A DNA stretch of 64,000 nt from Microbacterium trichothecenolyticum (GTDB lineage Bacteria > Actinomycetota > Actinomycetes > Actinomycetales > Microbacteriaceae), in NCBI RefSeq assembly GCF_000956465.1, contig NZ_JYJA01000028.1, forward strand, positions 1 through 64,000, in the 5' to 3' direction. The notes under the pieces are model-generated. The model worked only from the letters and a program-made list of their open reading frames with translations, searched no databases and was not told the origin of the DNA. Shown piece by piece: positions 63,849 through 64,000 of this stretch; within the stretch, counting starts at the first letter, position 1; the number at the start of each line of letters is the position of its first letter. The position numbers were made by a program, and so were the translations under genes.

Positions 63849-64000
63849 CCGGGATCACGCCGACGCCCGTCCACCCGGTGCGGACGGCGTCGACCTCCTC
63901 CGACTCCTCACCGTACTCCGCGGCCGCCGCTGCGAGGGTGGCGCGTGCGAAGGTGGTGAAGTCGGCCGTCGACGGAAGCGTCCCCGACGTCAGGGCGCGG
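63826..64000 (-). CDS. C-terminal end of an M4-family (thermolysin/protealysin-like) metallopeptidase, partial
   Basis: Read on the complement, the 57 codons inside the window end at TGA 63828-63826 and encode ALTSGTLPSTADFTTFAR, then a helix and AEYGEESEEVDAVRTGW, TGVGV. This matches the closing helices of M4 peptidases. The active site (HExxH) lies beyond the right edge, so activity cannot be judged. It is immediately followed, with overlap, by its probable inhibitor gene. Confidence 0.75.
   Translation of the reverse strand, partial: RALTSGTLPSTADFTTFARATLAAAAAEYGEESEEVDAVRTGWTGVGVIPDDRDAES

Overview
The window looks like chromosomal DNA of a high-GC actinobacterium, most likely Microbacteriaceae and probably Microbacterium-like. 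The inference rests on mtrA-mtrB-lpqB, a WhiB protein, a SigH/RshA-type sigma/anti-sigma pair, a fused Kgd 2-oxoglutarate enzyme, GuaB1 and PdtaS, on many apparently leaderless genes, and on a strong preference for the motif CGGATGC/GCATCCG. I found no rRNA, tRNA, CRISPR array, prophage or insertion sequence. No stretch above 300 bp lacks a gene; the longest gap is the 299 bp before secA.

Layout. 1-9 kb: a membrane protein cut by the left edge, then MtrAB-LpqB, a ComF-like protein, the ribosome hibernation factor, and an amidohydrolase behind a GntR-type operator. 9-14 kb: a coiled-coil protein, a SulP transporter and a DEAD-box helicase. 14.3-21.5 kb: a six-gene minus-strand operon with two ABC efflux systems around a PadR regulator. 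21.8-31.6 kb: SecA, an alanine-type aminotransferase, several small conserved proteins, a SAF/P-loop ATPase pair and PdtaS. 31.7-36.6 kb: WhiB, Bcp peroxiredoxin, RsgA, AroA and SigH-RshA. 36.6-41.4 kb: a glycerolipid-type cluster (diacylglycerol kinase, alkyl-DHAP-synthase-like FAD enzyme, TetR, GlpD). 41.5-48.3 kb: a permease, Kgd and GuaB1. 48.4-57.5 kb: an F420-type oxidoreductase, two CNNM/CorC transporters behind a leader ORF, an Old Yellow Enzyme, NnrD, a GT87 membrane protein and others. 57.5-64 kb: MetX and MetY, an SDR, an AlaX-like editing protein, Ung, a GNAT, and an emfourin inhibitor overlapping an M4 metallopeptidase cut by the right edge.

The most interesting candidate is at 49.3 kb. 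A 23-codon leader ORF begins Met-Asp-Asp-Pro-Pro, starts almost at the transcript's 5' end and ends in a TGATG overlap with a CNNM/CorC (Mg2+-linked) transporter gene whose ribosome binding site lies in a small hairpin. This would fit a magnesium-sensing leader peptide. Other points of note: a 94-bp exact inverted repeat at the left edge that suggests an assembly or inversion junction; a palindromic intergenic element with a diverged copy inside an ABC ATPase gene; and identical CGGGTTC/GAACCCG palindromes over the -10 elements of aroA and metY.
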